Shown here: positions 1-9,913 of the stretch, piece by piece
Numbering within the stretch: the stretch's first letter is position 1
Layout of the letters: each line of letters starts with the position of its first letter
DNA from: Eretmocerus hayati
Lineage: Eukaryota; Arthropoda; Insecta; Hymenoptera; Aphelinidae
Length of the DNA stretch: 64,000 nt
Assembly (NCBI GenBank): GCA_029851415.1
Contig: CM056742.1
Location: forward strand, 134,776,715-134,840,714
Direction: 5' to 3'
Notes under the pieces: generated by a model
What the model was told of the DNA's origin: nothing
Seen by the model: the letters and a program-made list of their open reading frames with translations, nothing else
Database searches by the model: none
Program-made: the position numbers and the translations under genes

Positions 1-1013
1 GCCAGTTCAGAATGGTAAATATTGAGAGCTCAAATGGATAGTTTGGAGGTAAAGAGAAGCTCAGCAGTTTAGAAATTCTCACTAAATTTTGTACCGAAAA
101 CGGTGATTAAAAGCTAGAGAATGTCGAATGTAGTTGTTTTGTTGAGAGTAGTTTGAAACTATGAAACATTAATTTACTGGTGTTACTGAACTATTTGTTA
201 TTGAATTCCATTTTGATTAGGAATTTGCAGAACTACTCTTCGCTGTTCAGAAAACTTGAAGATTACTGGTAAAACATATCGATATTTGATCATCATAAAT
301 TACTGACAGTACCGCCCAAAATGAATGAAACACGTATTCCTTCACTTGAACAGCGATTACTCCGATTTGAAAGATGGGAAAGAAGCTTTCAATGTATGCC
401 TTTAAACAGTTCCTTCAACCCAAAATTCATCGTTTTAATTTGCTTCGGAAGATGGAAATTTTTTTATTTCAGTCAATCATCGACCAGTTACCGAGAAATC
501 ATGATAGCGCAAAAATTCTTTTAGAATCGTGTAGCTCTTTTCAAGACCTTCAAAAATATTCTTCTATATTTTGCTCTACGATTTTGCACGCCTGAGTTAC
601 GAGCAATCAAGTCAGGAGAAGTTGGTGCGGGTTGAGGGTACTGGTGATACGTAGGTATGAAGCTCTTCTTCTTATGGCTAGTCCGAAGAGGATCTGGATA
701 TTTTGCTCGATAGACGGCGCTTTGATCGCACTGCATGTGCGATGGGAGATTATGAACTACTTTTTTGACTCATAGTTAGGTTCAACCTCATATTTCCGAC
801 CCAAACGGAATATGATAAGTGAAACACCATGATATTTCCCATCGAATGAGTTGTTTCACATCCGGGGATTCATTCTATATCTCCAGAAAATCGCAGTTCT
901 TTGGCTTGCTGAGCAAGTTATACTGCTCGATGCTAACACTAGTTCAAGGTTTTTGCGACCTAGATTCAGAATTTTCGGGCGTGGAAGGGCTCATTCGACA
1001 GGAAATTCCAATC
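1..1013. other. no gene recognised
   Basis: Only short ORFs of at most about 75 codons are open here, overlapping in several frames, and none resembles a known family. The stretch lies upstream of the endostatin exon at 4901 on the same strand as that gene, so by inference it may be intronic. Confidence 0.5.
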
Positions 1014-1203
1014 CACAGGTGGGCTACTATCTGATATTGGCCAGAACTGTTCTGTTATTGAGGAATGAATCGGAGTAGACGAAGATGCGCTCTGCCCCAC
1101 CAAAAAATTGCCTTCAAGTTTTTCTTGGTTCCTAATGAACGAAATGCCATGAAACTTTGCATGGTATCGTGTTATAAGATTTCACAGGTGGGCTACTATC
1201 TGA
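1014..1203 (+). repeat. 21-bp exact direct repeat, 169 bp apart
   Basis: A 21-bp word containing CAGGTGGGCTACTATCTGA occurs at 1014-1034 and again at 1183-1203 in the same orientation. The intervening 148 bp has no obvious terminal inverted repeats or poly(A). It could be a local tandem duplication whose remaining part has diverged, or a long target duplication around an unrecognised insert. The identity is seen directly; the cause is unknown. Confidence 0.7.
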
Positions 1204-1446
1204 GTGATACATTCAGTACCAACAAAAGCGTGTAAACAATAATACCGCTCTCAGAATCATTGGATTTCAGCTGCAACCTCAAAGTACGCCGGTGCGTATC
1301 TGGTTGCGGTTTTGCGGGGACTCCGGACTAGCCTTAAAAGCTAGCTGTCTGAGATCGTTTTGAGTGCATTCTGAAACAAATTTGACTCATATTTCATGGA
1401 TTACAGAAGGTTTTACGTCGAACTCGTGGATCTTCACTACCCTTAA

Positions 1447-1686
1447 GGGTGCGTCCCCAAATGATGCACATGCATGCATATGCAGTACATGTGCAGCTCA
1501 TCGAAGTTGAGCAAAAATTGAAGGGCTCGCATCAGAGAACTTCTGATATGAATCGGGTTTTGTCTTTGCTGCGTTACCGGCTGATCCAAAGCAGATCCAG
1601 ACGAGTTCCATCTGGTTTTGGCTAAAATTTGATGAGCTGCACATGTGCACGTGTGCAGTGCATATGCATCATTTGGGGAGGCACCC
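1447..1686. mobile_element. 240-bp MITE, PIF/Harbinger-like (TAA target duplication)
   Basis: The ends are inverted copies of one another: GGGTGCGTCCCCAAATGATG at the left and the near-identical complement at the right, followed inward by a second matching block ending in ATGTGCAGCTCATC. The element is flanked on both sides by TAA (1444-1446 and 1687-1689). Three-base TWA target duplications and G-rich termini are typical of PIF/Harbinger elements. There is no ORF, so it would depend on a transposase encoded elsewhere. The alternating CATATGCA/TGCACATG words near both ends give the element extra hairpin potential. Confidence 0.7.
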
Positions 1687-1689
1687 TAA

Positions 1690-2672
1690 CACGCACGAAT
1701 TTCCTCTTACCTGATCACTCGTAACTCAGGTGTGAATAACCGCGGAGCAATTTATAAAAAAGAACGATTTTGAAGATCTTGGAACAAACTACAAGATCTC
1801 ACAAGCATTTTTTCGGTATCATGGTTTCTCGATAACTGATTGATGATTGACTAGGTAGGACACTTTTTATTTTTCGAAGGCATTTGAAGCAATAGATTTT
1901 GGGGTGGAAGAATTTTCAAAGTTGTCAAATGATAGCATTTTTTCTCGTCTTTCAAATGCAGTTTCCTTGAGATCTGCCGTAGACCGGCGTCGGAGTAATC
2001 GCTGTTTTGGTAAAAGAATCTGTGCGTCATTCATTTCGGCGGGTACTGTACAAGCAAGTATTCTCGAGGCTATCGATATTGAATTATTGTAGATTACTGA
2101 CATATACTAGCGAGTTACCTAAACTATCAAATTTGTAGATGTTTTTCCTTGGGTTTTTTGACAAATATAGTGATTAATCGGCGATCTCTCGCGTTAGAAC
2201 CACGAAAAAACCTATTGAATATCAATCTCAACAATAGCAAATCGTAGAAACTTTTTTCCGATTTCCTCAGATTACGTGGTCATAAACTTTCTTCTTGACA
2301 GATTGGCGAATTATCATCAATCATCTTTCAATCAATCGATTTGAACAGAAATCGCGATAACCTCCACATTATGATGCTGGTTGTGCCATAGACAGCTGTA
2401 CAGATTTATTTTGAGTAATGTAAGAAAATATGATATGGCCTCTGCGAGTCAAATTTCGCCAGCGGATGTTCTGCTGATCGTGAGACAATGGCCGACTGTA
2501 CGACCTCGCGCTAAATTTGATGTTTGATGGCATTCATGATTTGATCCATTGGTGGTGGTTTCCGGATGACAGTACAGAATCAGAGAAACAAGTTTCTCGA
2601 TTTTTCCATTGGAAATGAATAGTATTGAACGGCAGTGGCAGCGTTGATAGCCTTTTCGGTCCAAAATCTCGA
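1690..2672. other. no gene recognised
   Basis: Two opposed 60-80-codon ORFs at about 1867-2103 overlap on both strands, which argues against either being coding. No splice-delimited or family-like segment is seen. Confidence 0.5.
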
Positions 2673-2676
2673 TTAA

Positions 2677-2844
2677 CCCTTAAATGACCCACTTTAAAAT
2701 CTATATTTCATTGCCAAGCGCATAAGTGATGCTTTCTATAGCCTGGACGAAATTGAACGTATCTGGGCACATTTTGAGGTACATCAGCTATTTAAGAAAA
2801 AATATTGGTTAGGGTCCATCTGACCCAGAGAGGTCATTTATGGG
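2677..2844. mobile_element. 168-bp MITE, piggyBac-like
   Basis: The left end reads TTAA then CCCTTAAATGACC. The complement of the right end reads TTGA then CCCATAAATGACC, so the termini are inverted with about 15 of 17 matches including the duplicated tetranucleotide. TTAA target duplication is the hallmark of piggyBac elements; here one side has decayed to TCAA on the plus strand. No ORF is present. The TIR start CCCTTA resembles the MITE at 61662-62254. Confidence 0.55.
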
Positions 2845-3060
2845 TCAAGCAAAGTTTTTCACGTTGGCTGTATTCAAATGGGTGCCCCGTCCTCTCCGTC
2901 TCAGTTTGCATAGCCAAGTTTGTTCGGATTTAAGAACTAGGCAAACGCAAGATAAGTGATCACCCATCTAGATAGGATCCCACCGAAATGTGGCCTAATC
3001 TGGATTTTTGGCCAAAAATGCTCTCAGTGCTGCCACCGTTGTTTAATTATATTTGTTCAC

Positions 3061-3080
3061 AAAAAAAAAAAAAAAAAAAA
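3061..3080 (+). repeat. A20 homopolymer
   Basis: Twenty consecutive A residues, preceded by TTGTTCAC and followed by CACGAAG. It could be the tail of a plus-strand retroposon, but no family-like sequence or target duplication was found beside it. Confidence 0.8.
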
Positions 3081-3274
3081 CACGAAGAAACTTGTTATTC
3101 AGATCCTGTGATTTCACCCGGAGACCAACATCCATCAAATCATGAATCCAATTTTCATAACCATAATCACGAGTAAGTTTCCGACCACCAAATCCAGTAA
3201 TCCACAGGAGCGCGCATGCGCGGTCTGCGCATGCAGCGCGTGAAGATTGAGGTTGTAGAGCCAGCTATAGATAT

Positions 3275-3365
3275 ATCGATATTGGATTACTCTATCTGCA
3301 ACTCGAATTATGTACCTTTGAGACGCCTCCAATGCGGGGTCACGATTTGAAGAATTTCGGCGGGA
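3275..3365 (+). repeat. dispersed repeat, copy A (relative at 31385)
   Basis: An exact 18-bp word, ATCGATATTGGATTACTC, followed by about 70 bp of recognisable but diverged similarity, is shared with 31385-31472 in the same orientation. No TIR or poly(A) defines the borders. The shared block may be the core of a short interspersed element. Confidence 0.5.
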
Positions 3366-3369
3366 ACTC

Positions 3370-4900
3370 ATATAAGTACATGATAAGTTGAGAGGATAGA
3401 TCAGTTGAGTAATGAAAGAATGTTTTATTCTACGCTTGATGCTAGTACGTCTCGCCTTTGTACGGCAAGGTTTAGCTCGCAAAGGCCGATTCGTACTCTC
3501 TCACATCATTTGGAATTTCCGCGAGCAATCAAGTCGAGATCGATCAGATCGATCAAGTACTGAATTAATCCAGATCTATCTTGGTTGTCGAAAAGAAGCT
3601 GTTATCTCGAAAATTGTTCTTTGAAAACTCCATCATAGAGTAAAATGCCTTTCGAAGCATGCAGATGAGCTATTTGGCTCCACAATCCTTCCGGCATTTC
3701 TTGAAAATATGATCACAAAATACAACAACTTGAACAGTTTTCAATTTGAAAAGAAAAAGCTCCATCCTATTCACATCCAAAGGACCAGGTTTACGGAACG
3801 TAAATTCTGATAAAACTCTGGAAAACATCTTGCTCTGGTACGAAATGAAGGTATCTCTGAGTGCTTAGTCCAATGGGCCTTCTGTCCCAAGATATAGCTA
3901 TAGATATTCATTGGTCAGTATATCTAGATAACCTAAAACCGGTCAATTGGGATCTAGTGTCGACCTTTTAATTTCCATAACTCTGATTAGGATAGGACTA
4001 CAAGGACGTTCAAAAGTGGAAAATCTGGGTCTCGAATTTAAAAATCCAATGCCTTGCTCAGAATCAAGATCGGGATTGATGGACTTGAGCAATTCGAGTG
4101 ATTAGGAAGGCCAAAAATTACTCCATCATTGGGGTGATTGAGACCACCCTCAAGGAGACATATAGGTATATCGGTCGAAATATCCTGTACGTGCCATGTC
4201 ATGTTCTACCTCCTCTCCACTGATACATCCAACTAACACATCCAGATCTAGTTATACTTGTGGGACCCAATGGTGGAGTTGAAGCGGGGGTTTCAAGGAT
4301 CTTTGAGACCCATGCTTCAACTGGATCTTGATATAGTCAGCACAATCAACAACAGACAATATGATTAGAACTCAGGGGTTTTCTTCACATGGAAAACCAG
4401 ACAAAGTTCTAGAGGGTCGATTTCGAGCAATATTCTTCTGAAGTATGATTCTGAAAAAACGATGAGCAAGAGACTGTATGAACTAATATCGTTACATAGA
4501 AATGTAAAAGAGACGCAGAGCTTCAGGACGAGATTTTGAAAAGCTCTTCACGATGCACGAGTCGGAAGATTCGACTAAAAGAATCTTCAAGTTTGTTCAA
4601 GTTCAAAAAGTGTAATTGAAAACAATCTTATCCCCAAAAAGTGTCCCGAATCACCCACGTGGTCTGAATCACTTTGTTCTACGGTAGAGAAGATTAATAT
4701 TGGAGCATGGTCTAATGTTAATCTTCATAGCTGAATCTGGGGATGAAAGGTCCATTGGATCAAGCTCTTGGAGTTGCCATCATTTACCACCGAAATAAGA
4801 TGATTCCCGGAGTTTCCATCAAGATCCGTGTCCTACATACCTGGTTCTCCCCTTGTTAGTCTCAGAGCTATTCATACAGATAATTTTTTCCTCCTCGTAG
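3370..4900. other. probable intron upstream of the endostatin exon
   Basis: No segment translating to the N-terminal part of an endostatin domain (the part that would carry the first conserved Cys in a QCF-like context) is found here in any frame. The stretch ends in a pyrimidine-rich tract and CAG-type acceptor (CTCCTCGTAG, ending at 4900). The inference is that the preceding coding exon lies left of the window and that this is intron. Confidence 0.5.
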
Positions 4901-5318
4901 GCCTAATAAGGTGGTATGGCACGGCTCGCATGCACTGGGTGAGCGCGCAATGGACACTTACTGTGACGCATGGCACTCTGGTAGTTCGGATCGCTTTGGT
5001 CTGGGCTCACCTCTTGGAAATGGTCGTCTTCTAGAACAAGTACGCTACTCATGCGATAACAAATTCGCTCTTCTATGCGTTGAGGTTACCAGTGAGCCCA
5101 ACTCCCGTCGACGTAGACGTCGCAGGCGTCGCAGACGTTTATCTCTTTCAGACGAAATTGACAACGAAAATGATTTTAACGACGAAGAAAAATATGATAT
5201 CGAAGACCAGGATGATGAAATAGATCAAAATGAAGCATGGGAACATGTCGATGACGAAGAGCCACTTCTCACCGAGTCGGAATATGCCAAAAGGTTGAGT
5301 GAACTCATGAGCGAGTGA
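4901..5318 (+). CDS. multiplexin / collagen XV-XVIII homologue, last coding exon (C-terminal endostatin)
   Basis: This exon encodes the C-terminal half of a collagen XV/XVIII endostatin domain, a secreted basement-membrane module. After a splice acceptor ending at 4900 the frame reads PNKVVWHGS, then TYCDAWHS, GRLLEQ, YSCDNKF and LLCVEV, which align in order with the VWHGS, YCETW, GRLLGQ and VLCIE blocks of vertebrate endostatin. Three of the four domain cysteines are present; the fourth belongs to the upstream exon, which is not in the window. The exon starts with one base completing a split codon. After the domain come 11 consecutive Arg codons (5106-5138), an acidic Asp/Glu-rich stretch, and the end LTESEYAKRLSELMSE before TGA. 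The bases at the stop (GCGA then GTGAGT) also match a splice donor, so a further exon cannot be excluded. The Drosophila family member is Multiplexin; orthology is inferred from the domain alone. Confidence 0.88.
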
Positions 5319-6462
5319 GTTACCGATTAAGAGGCAGATAAATATGATATTGGTCCTTTGCAGATCCGATTTTCATCTATGTGTACATAAATACATAACC
5401 ATACTCATATCCCCCAACATATCCAATTCCTTATCATATCTTTGATATTGTAACTGTGGACGCCGCAGTGTTGAGCTTGAAGCATGAGTTGATCGTGAGA
5501 TCATAGGAAACTCGACAATATACATTTACCGTGGCATAGTTACTTCAAAGTGAATTGAGCTTGTGCGTGGTTCAAGACTTGGGCATGTTTTCATTAGTTC
5601 GTGGATAGAGATTCAGGTGAGATCGGGTTTCGGATTGAGTACTCACTTGATATAAGATATCGGTCATCTTTTTCGAAAGCAGTGTTGGTTGAATAATTTC
5701 TTGATGCCAAGTATGTCAATCCTGCTGAATTCAGTTTTTTCCAAAAAGTATTGCTGTTTCCTTTAACAAGATCAAAGTTATGAAATTACATAGGCCGTCT
5801 CTCGGGTATCAATATATTATGAACTCTAGTTGAGCTGAACAAAACTATCAGTGTTTCAAGAATCATTCATAGGAAATGCTTCTTTAGTCTATGGTGATCG
5901 AGCTTTGGAGAATGACAAACTCCAGAAGATGAGGGATGAACAAAAAACTAGCATTCTATAGTTCAAATAGCGACTTCCAAAGACCCGAGGTCAATGAAAA
6001 AACTTTAAAGTTGGTTTCTCGTGATTCTTATTTTTGGCTTCTTTTCAATTATTAGTCGACCTCACTGTCTAGTTTTCAGGACTGAAAATGGGATTGAAAT
6101 CGCAATTTTCTCACATTACTTTCCGGCACTCATTATCCTCAAGGTTTGATAGATTTGATACTGAATATGATAGGTATTTGACGAAAACTCAATAAATAAT
6201 CAACTGGACCGGTCAACTTCCACGATTTTGATTTTCTTTAAGCAAAAGTTGATCTCACATGAAATTTCATCACTTAATTACATCAGGTACTTTGAATCTC
6301 GTTCGGTGGTTCCGAGTTTGGTAATCTTCGCTGGAATAATTATAAATGAAGATGAATTGTATGGTTAGATAGAAAATATCCAACCTCATAATCATGAAAA
6401 ATTTCCCGAGTGAGCTTCATAGAATAACTTCGAAGTCTTAAATAGCCAGTCATAGAATCTAC
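5319..6462 (+). other. presumed 3' UTR and flank of the multiplexin-like gene
   Basis: No coding segment is recognised after the stop at 5318. The first canonical AATAAA on the plus strand is at 6191-6196, about 870 bp downstream, which would fit a long 3' UTR. No transcript evidence is available. Confidence 0.35.
6191..6196 (+). terminator. candidate poly(A) signal AATAAA
   Basis: This is the first canonical hexamer after the endostatin exon on its strand. The sequence is AT-rich throughout, so chance occurrence is quite possible. Confidence 0.3.
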
Positions 6463-6663
6463 TCACAACAAAACAAACTCATCCCCAACCCCATAAATGT
6501 GGGGATTTGAATTATGGATACCTAAGACACAGTTTCCATCCATGTCCAGGACAATCCTGAAGCGATAGGTGAACATTGGATGTCCAATCACATCATGTTG
6601 ATCACCAGAAACGAGGAAACACCCCAATTCCATTCCTTTCTTTTTTTTCTCACGCTCATTCAC
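6463..6663 (-). CDS. possible C-terminal fragment of a pepsin-like aspartic protease
   Basis: The 66-codon ORF contains DVIGHPMFTYRFRIVLDMDG followed by NCVLGIHNS. This matches the pattern at the end of A1-family aspartic proteases, where a (V/I)LG-x-x-F strand is followed by a hydrophobic (V/F)(V/F)D strand and a (V/L)G block. Catalytic Asp motifs (DTG/DSG) would be far upstream and are not seen. The N-terminal lysine-rich run MNEREKKKKG is not typical of the family, so the true exon may begin after it. The ORF lies tail-to-tail with the multiplexin-like exon. It could also be a chance ORF; the resemblance is a pattern match over about 30 residues. Confidence 0.3.
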   Translation of the reverse strand: MNEREKKKKGMELGCFLVSGDQHDVIGHPMFTYRFRIVLDMDGNCVLGIHNSNPHIYGVGDEFVLL

Positions 6664-7684
6664 TGTGCTGCTGTAGACTCAATGATGCGCCCCAAAACTG
6701 AACGTACAATATCCTAATATTTAAACTGTCAAAATTCAACAAAATGTCGGATAGTTTCTTCTGACGAATGTGCATGTTCTCTATCTTCATGCACATTTTC
6801 TACTTTTAGATTGAATGTCAAAAATTTTGAGATAACACTGTACACGTAGTAACTAATTTGAATGTTTTTTACCTCGTTGTCTAGAGGATCGTCTCAATAC
6901 CACGTAAACTTGTAAATCGCAATTTTTCAAACGTCAAACCATGGCTCATCCCATCATATACATGTTGGTTCAGATAGTTTAATTTAACCCTCAACAATTG
7001 AGTACTCATTCAAGTTTGGAACGGTTGAACAAGACTCTAAATTCCTCCTTCTGTTTCCTGTCGTTGTCATTATTCTTATGATTTGTGTAGATCCAGGTTA
7101 TCCACGGGAAAATTAATTAATTGGTGTAGTTCCTGGAATCGATCCTATTCTTTGACGAATCAAAAATTCTACTTGGTGAATTGTTTTAGCGATTCTTTGT
7201 CTTTCGCGTCTTTATGGACAATTTTCCAGATTTGAATAGATAGTCATCATTCATCGAATCCTCAATCTGCATGTCATTTGAGCGGGATGCATTCAAATGA
7301 TATTTGTCTTTCATACATCGAGTAGTAATGGTGAATATCCGAAGAAAGTTTCACCGAAACCTATGTTGTTAGCTTTATAACCAAATAGGAATACTATGCG
7401 GAAGATTTTGTAATTTTGTATGATATTGTTACACAATTTGTTTGCCCAATATTACGGAATACTACATGGAGTAATCTAGTTTTCATTTGGCGAAGATCTC
7501 AACCATATAAGATTCATGTCAATATCAACAAACAAAAATGGAGAATATCAATAAATTATTATATTTGTTACCTTGTGTGTTGTTCCTTCGATAAACGTAA
7601 CTTTTGGGAGAATCCGATGGTGAGAAAACTCTTAACAGAGTTGGGAATGATAGCATTTCAAACCAGTTTATTCCTGGTATTGAC
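6664..7684. other. no gene recognised
   Basis: AT-rich sequence with no family-like ORF. A 104-codon plus-strand ORF at 7416-7730 runs into the C-tract of the adjacent palindromic MITE and has no recognisable motif. Confidence 0.5.
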
Positions 7685-8484
7685 TAATCTCCCCCCCCCC
7701 TCCCCCACTTCACTTTTTCCAAAAGTTTAACTTGGCGAGTGTGGCCATCCTTTCCCCCTATCACTTCATTTGGGATCAAAAATTGAATTTTAACTCTTGA
7801 GGGTCATGAGATCAGGGAAAACATGTCGAGTAACTAGCCAGCAAAATCTAAACGTGAAACTAATGGAAAGAGAATGAAAAATACTAATTTCAACTCTTGA
7901 GAGTCGTAAAATGAAGAAAAGTATGTCGAGTACTTATTTTGCAGAAGCTTAACGTGAAACGCATGGATAAGGATTGATAGGATTACAATTTGATTTTTTC
8001 TGTAATTTTGACTCAACTTGAGTTACTCACCATCTCTACTGATTCTTGAACTAAAGCGATCAGTGCTGGATTGAATCTTCTTGTTCCCGCTTTCTTCCCA
8101 TGGGTCTAAATAGATAATCATTCTCAATATATCTCGTAGATAAAGAGATGGTGAGTTAACTCGAGTTGAGTCAAACTTACAGACAGATAGTCAGATTGTA
8201 ATGTAATCAATCATTCTTCATGCGTTTCACGTTCAGATTTTGCAAAACAATTACTCGACATACTTTTCTTGATCTCACGACTCTCAAGAGTTAAAATTTG
8301 CATTTTTCATTTTCTTTTCATTAGTTTCACGTTTAGATTTTGCTGGATAGTTACTCGACATGTTACCCCTGATCTCATGACCCTCAAGAGTTGAAATTCA
8401 ATTTTTGATCCCAGATGAAGTGATAGGGTGAAAGGATGGCCAAGTTAAACTTTTGGAAAAAGTGAAGTGGGGGGAGGGGGAGAT
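7685..8484. mobile_element. ~0.8-kb palindromic (foldback) MITE with C/G-tract ends, copy 1
   Basis: The left arm begins AATCT followed by a C-rich tract, then CACTTTTTCCAAAAGTTTAA and CTTGGCGAGTGTGGCC. The right arm is its reverse complement in the same order, ending in a G-rich tract and AGATT. The arms are about 345 bp and meet around 8084 with a roughly 100-bp unsymmetrical loop. Within each arm a block ending in CTCAAGAGTT and a following ACTCGACAT word is itself repeated twice. There is no ORF. The element is related to the palindrome at 43034-43805. Superfamily cannot be assigned from the ends. Confidence 0.8.
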
Positions 8485-9404
8485 TTCAATACTTGGCTAT
8501 GATAATGACTGAATATTCTCAGATCGAAAAACATGCTGTAAGTAGTAGCATGTACGAAAACACAAATAACTTCTATGTATCTCATCCATACAAATCATTC
8601 TCTTAATTAACACTAGTGTGCTTAATTCCAAGGTGAGTATTTTTTTGATCATGAGCAAAGAAAAATCTGGAGAAGTAAAACTTTGTATTTTTGATAGCAG
8701 GACTTGGAATTAGTTTATGAAATTGACTTGGGTTGATGCGAAGACTCCTAACCCACCTGTGATGGTGCTTGACAGAGAATATTTAGGATCACGAAGAACT
8801 TCTAGACTGTGGAAATACCTCACATGAGTTGGTTCGTCCACTCTTCATCAAGAGAGGATGTTAACTATCAAAGTGAATAACTAATAACTAATTGATAAAT
8901 GAAACATAGAATTATGACACTACATGTGTTGCCCAACATTTTTCAAGAACCAAAAATTCACCTTGAATTTTTCAATTCAATTGAAACAAATTCCATGCAT
9001 TGGTAATTCGTAACACATCAAGAAGTTGGAGCAACCCATACGAACTTATCCTGGGGAAATGAAGGTTCAAAAGCATTATGTGATATGTGTATAGATTTCT
9101 GATGGAATGATCCTCAAATACTTCAAGATAGATGTATGGATCCAGTTTGTTTGGTGGACTCCTCAACCAATCATTTTTTCAATTTGAACTTACCACTTCC
9201 CACGAAGAGCGTAAATGTGCCTTTCTTTCTCCATAATACTCTTGATGAAATAAAAGAAATCTGTACAACTTTCTAATCCTATTCAGAAATGAACCTATGC
9301 CATCACGCTCACAAAGTATATGGCAAGAATGTGAGTGGCACGCTAAGAAAGTAAAATTCATATACTATATGAGTAAGAGTCAAGCTGAGACTTTTGGATT
9401 AGAG
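8485..9404. other. no gene recognised
   Basis: Only ORFs of about 60 codons without motifs are present on either strand. Confidence 0.5.
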
Positions 9405-9406
9405 TA

Positions 9407-9660
9407 CAGTAAAACCTGTTACATTGGCCACCTTGGTACATTGGCCACCTGTCGACTTTGGACACTTTTCCGCTGCACCGGATTTCAGCCCATTGTTTCT
9501 TATGTAAAATTATCCGTGTACATTGGCCACCTCTGTACATTGGCCACCTGCCTACTCTGGACACCATGAACGTGCACCGAACAAGTAATTTTCACTGTGT
9601 ACATTGGCCAATCTTAGAATTATATACATTTGATATTCGTGAGCAGTGTACATTTTCCTT
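9407..9660. repeat. left TIR and subterminal repeat cluster of the Tigger element
   Basis: The TIR at 9407-9434 is followed by repeated TACATTGGCCACCT words in the same orientation at about 9420, 9439, 9521, 9538 and a degenerate one at 9600. Such arrays are plausible transposase-binding sites; binding is inferred. Confidence 0.75.
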
Positions 9661-9913
9661 GTCACATCTCACTCACACAGCTATTCGGTTTTCTGACTTC
9701 ACACTATCCTTCTCGTTCGTCTACTCACTCTTTCCCTCTCATCGCAGTATCTAACTCTGTCCATTGACGCGTTTACAATTTCACATTGCCGTGTTTATTG
9801 CTCATCGCTCATGTGATTTGCTTGTCGCTCGTACATTTATAGCGTGTGTAATTTCGAGCATCATTCCAAGTAACGTCGTTATTTCGTTGGTGTTTTTGTT
9901 TTGATCAAATATA

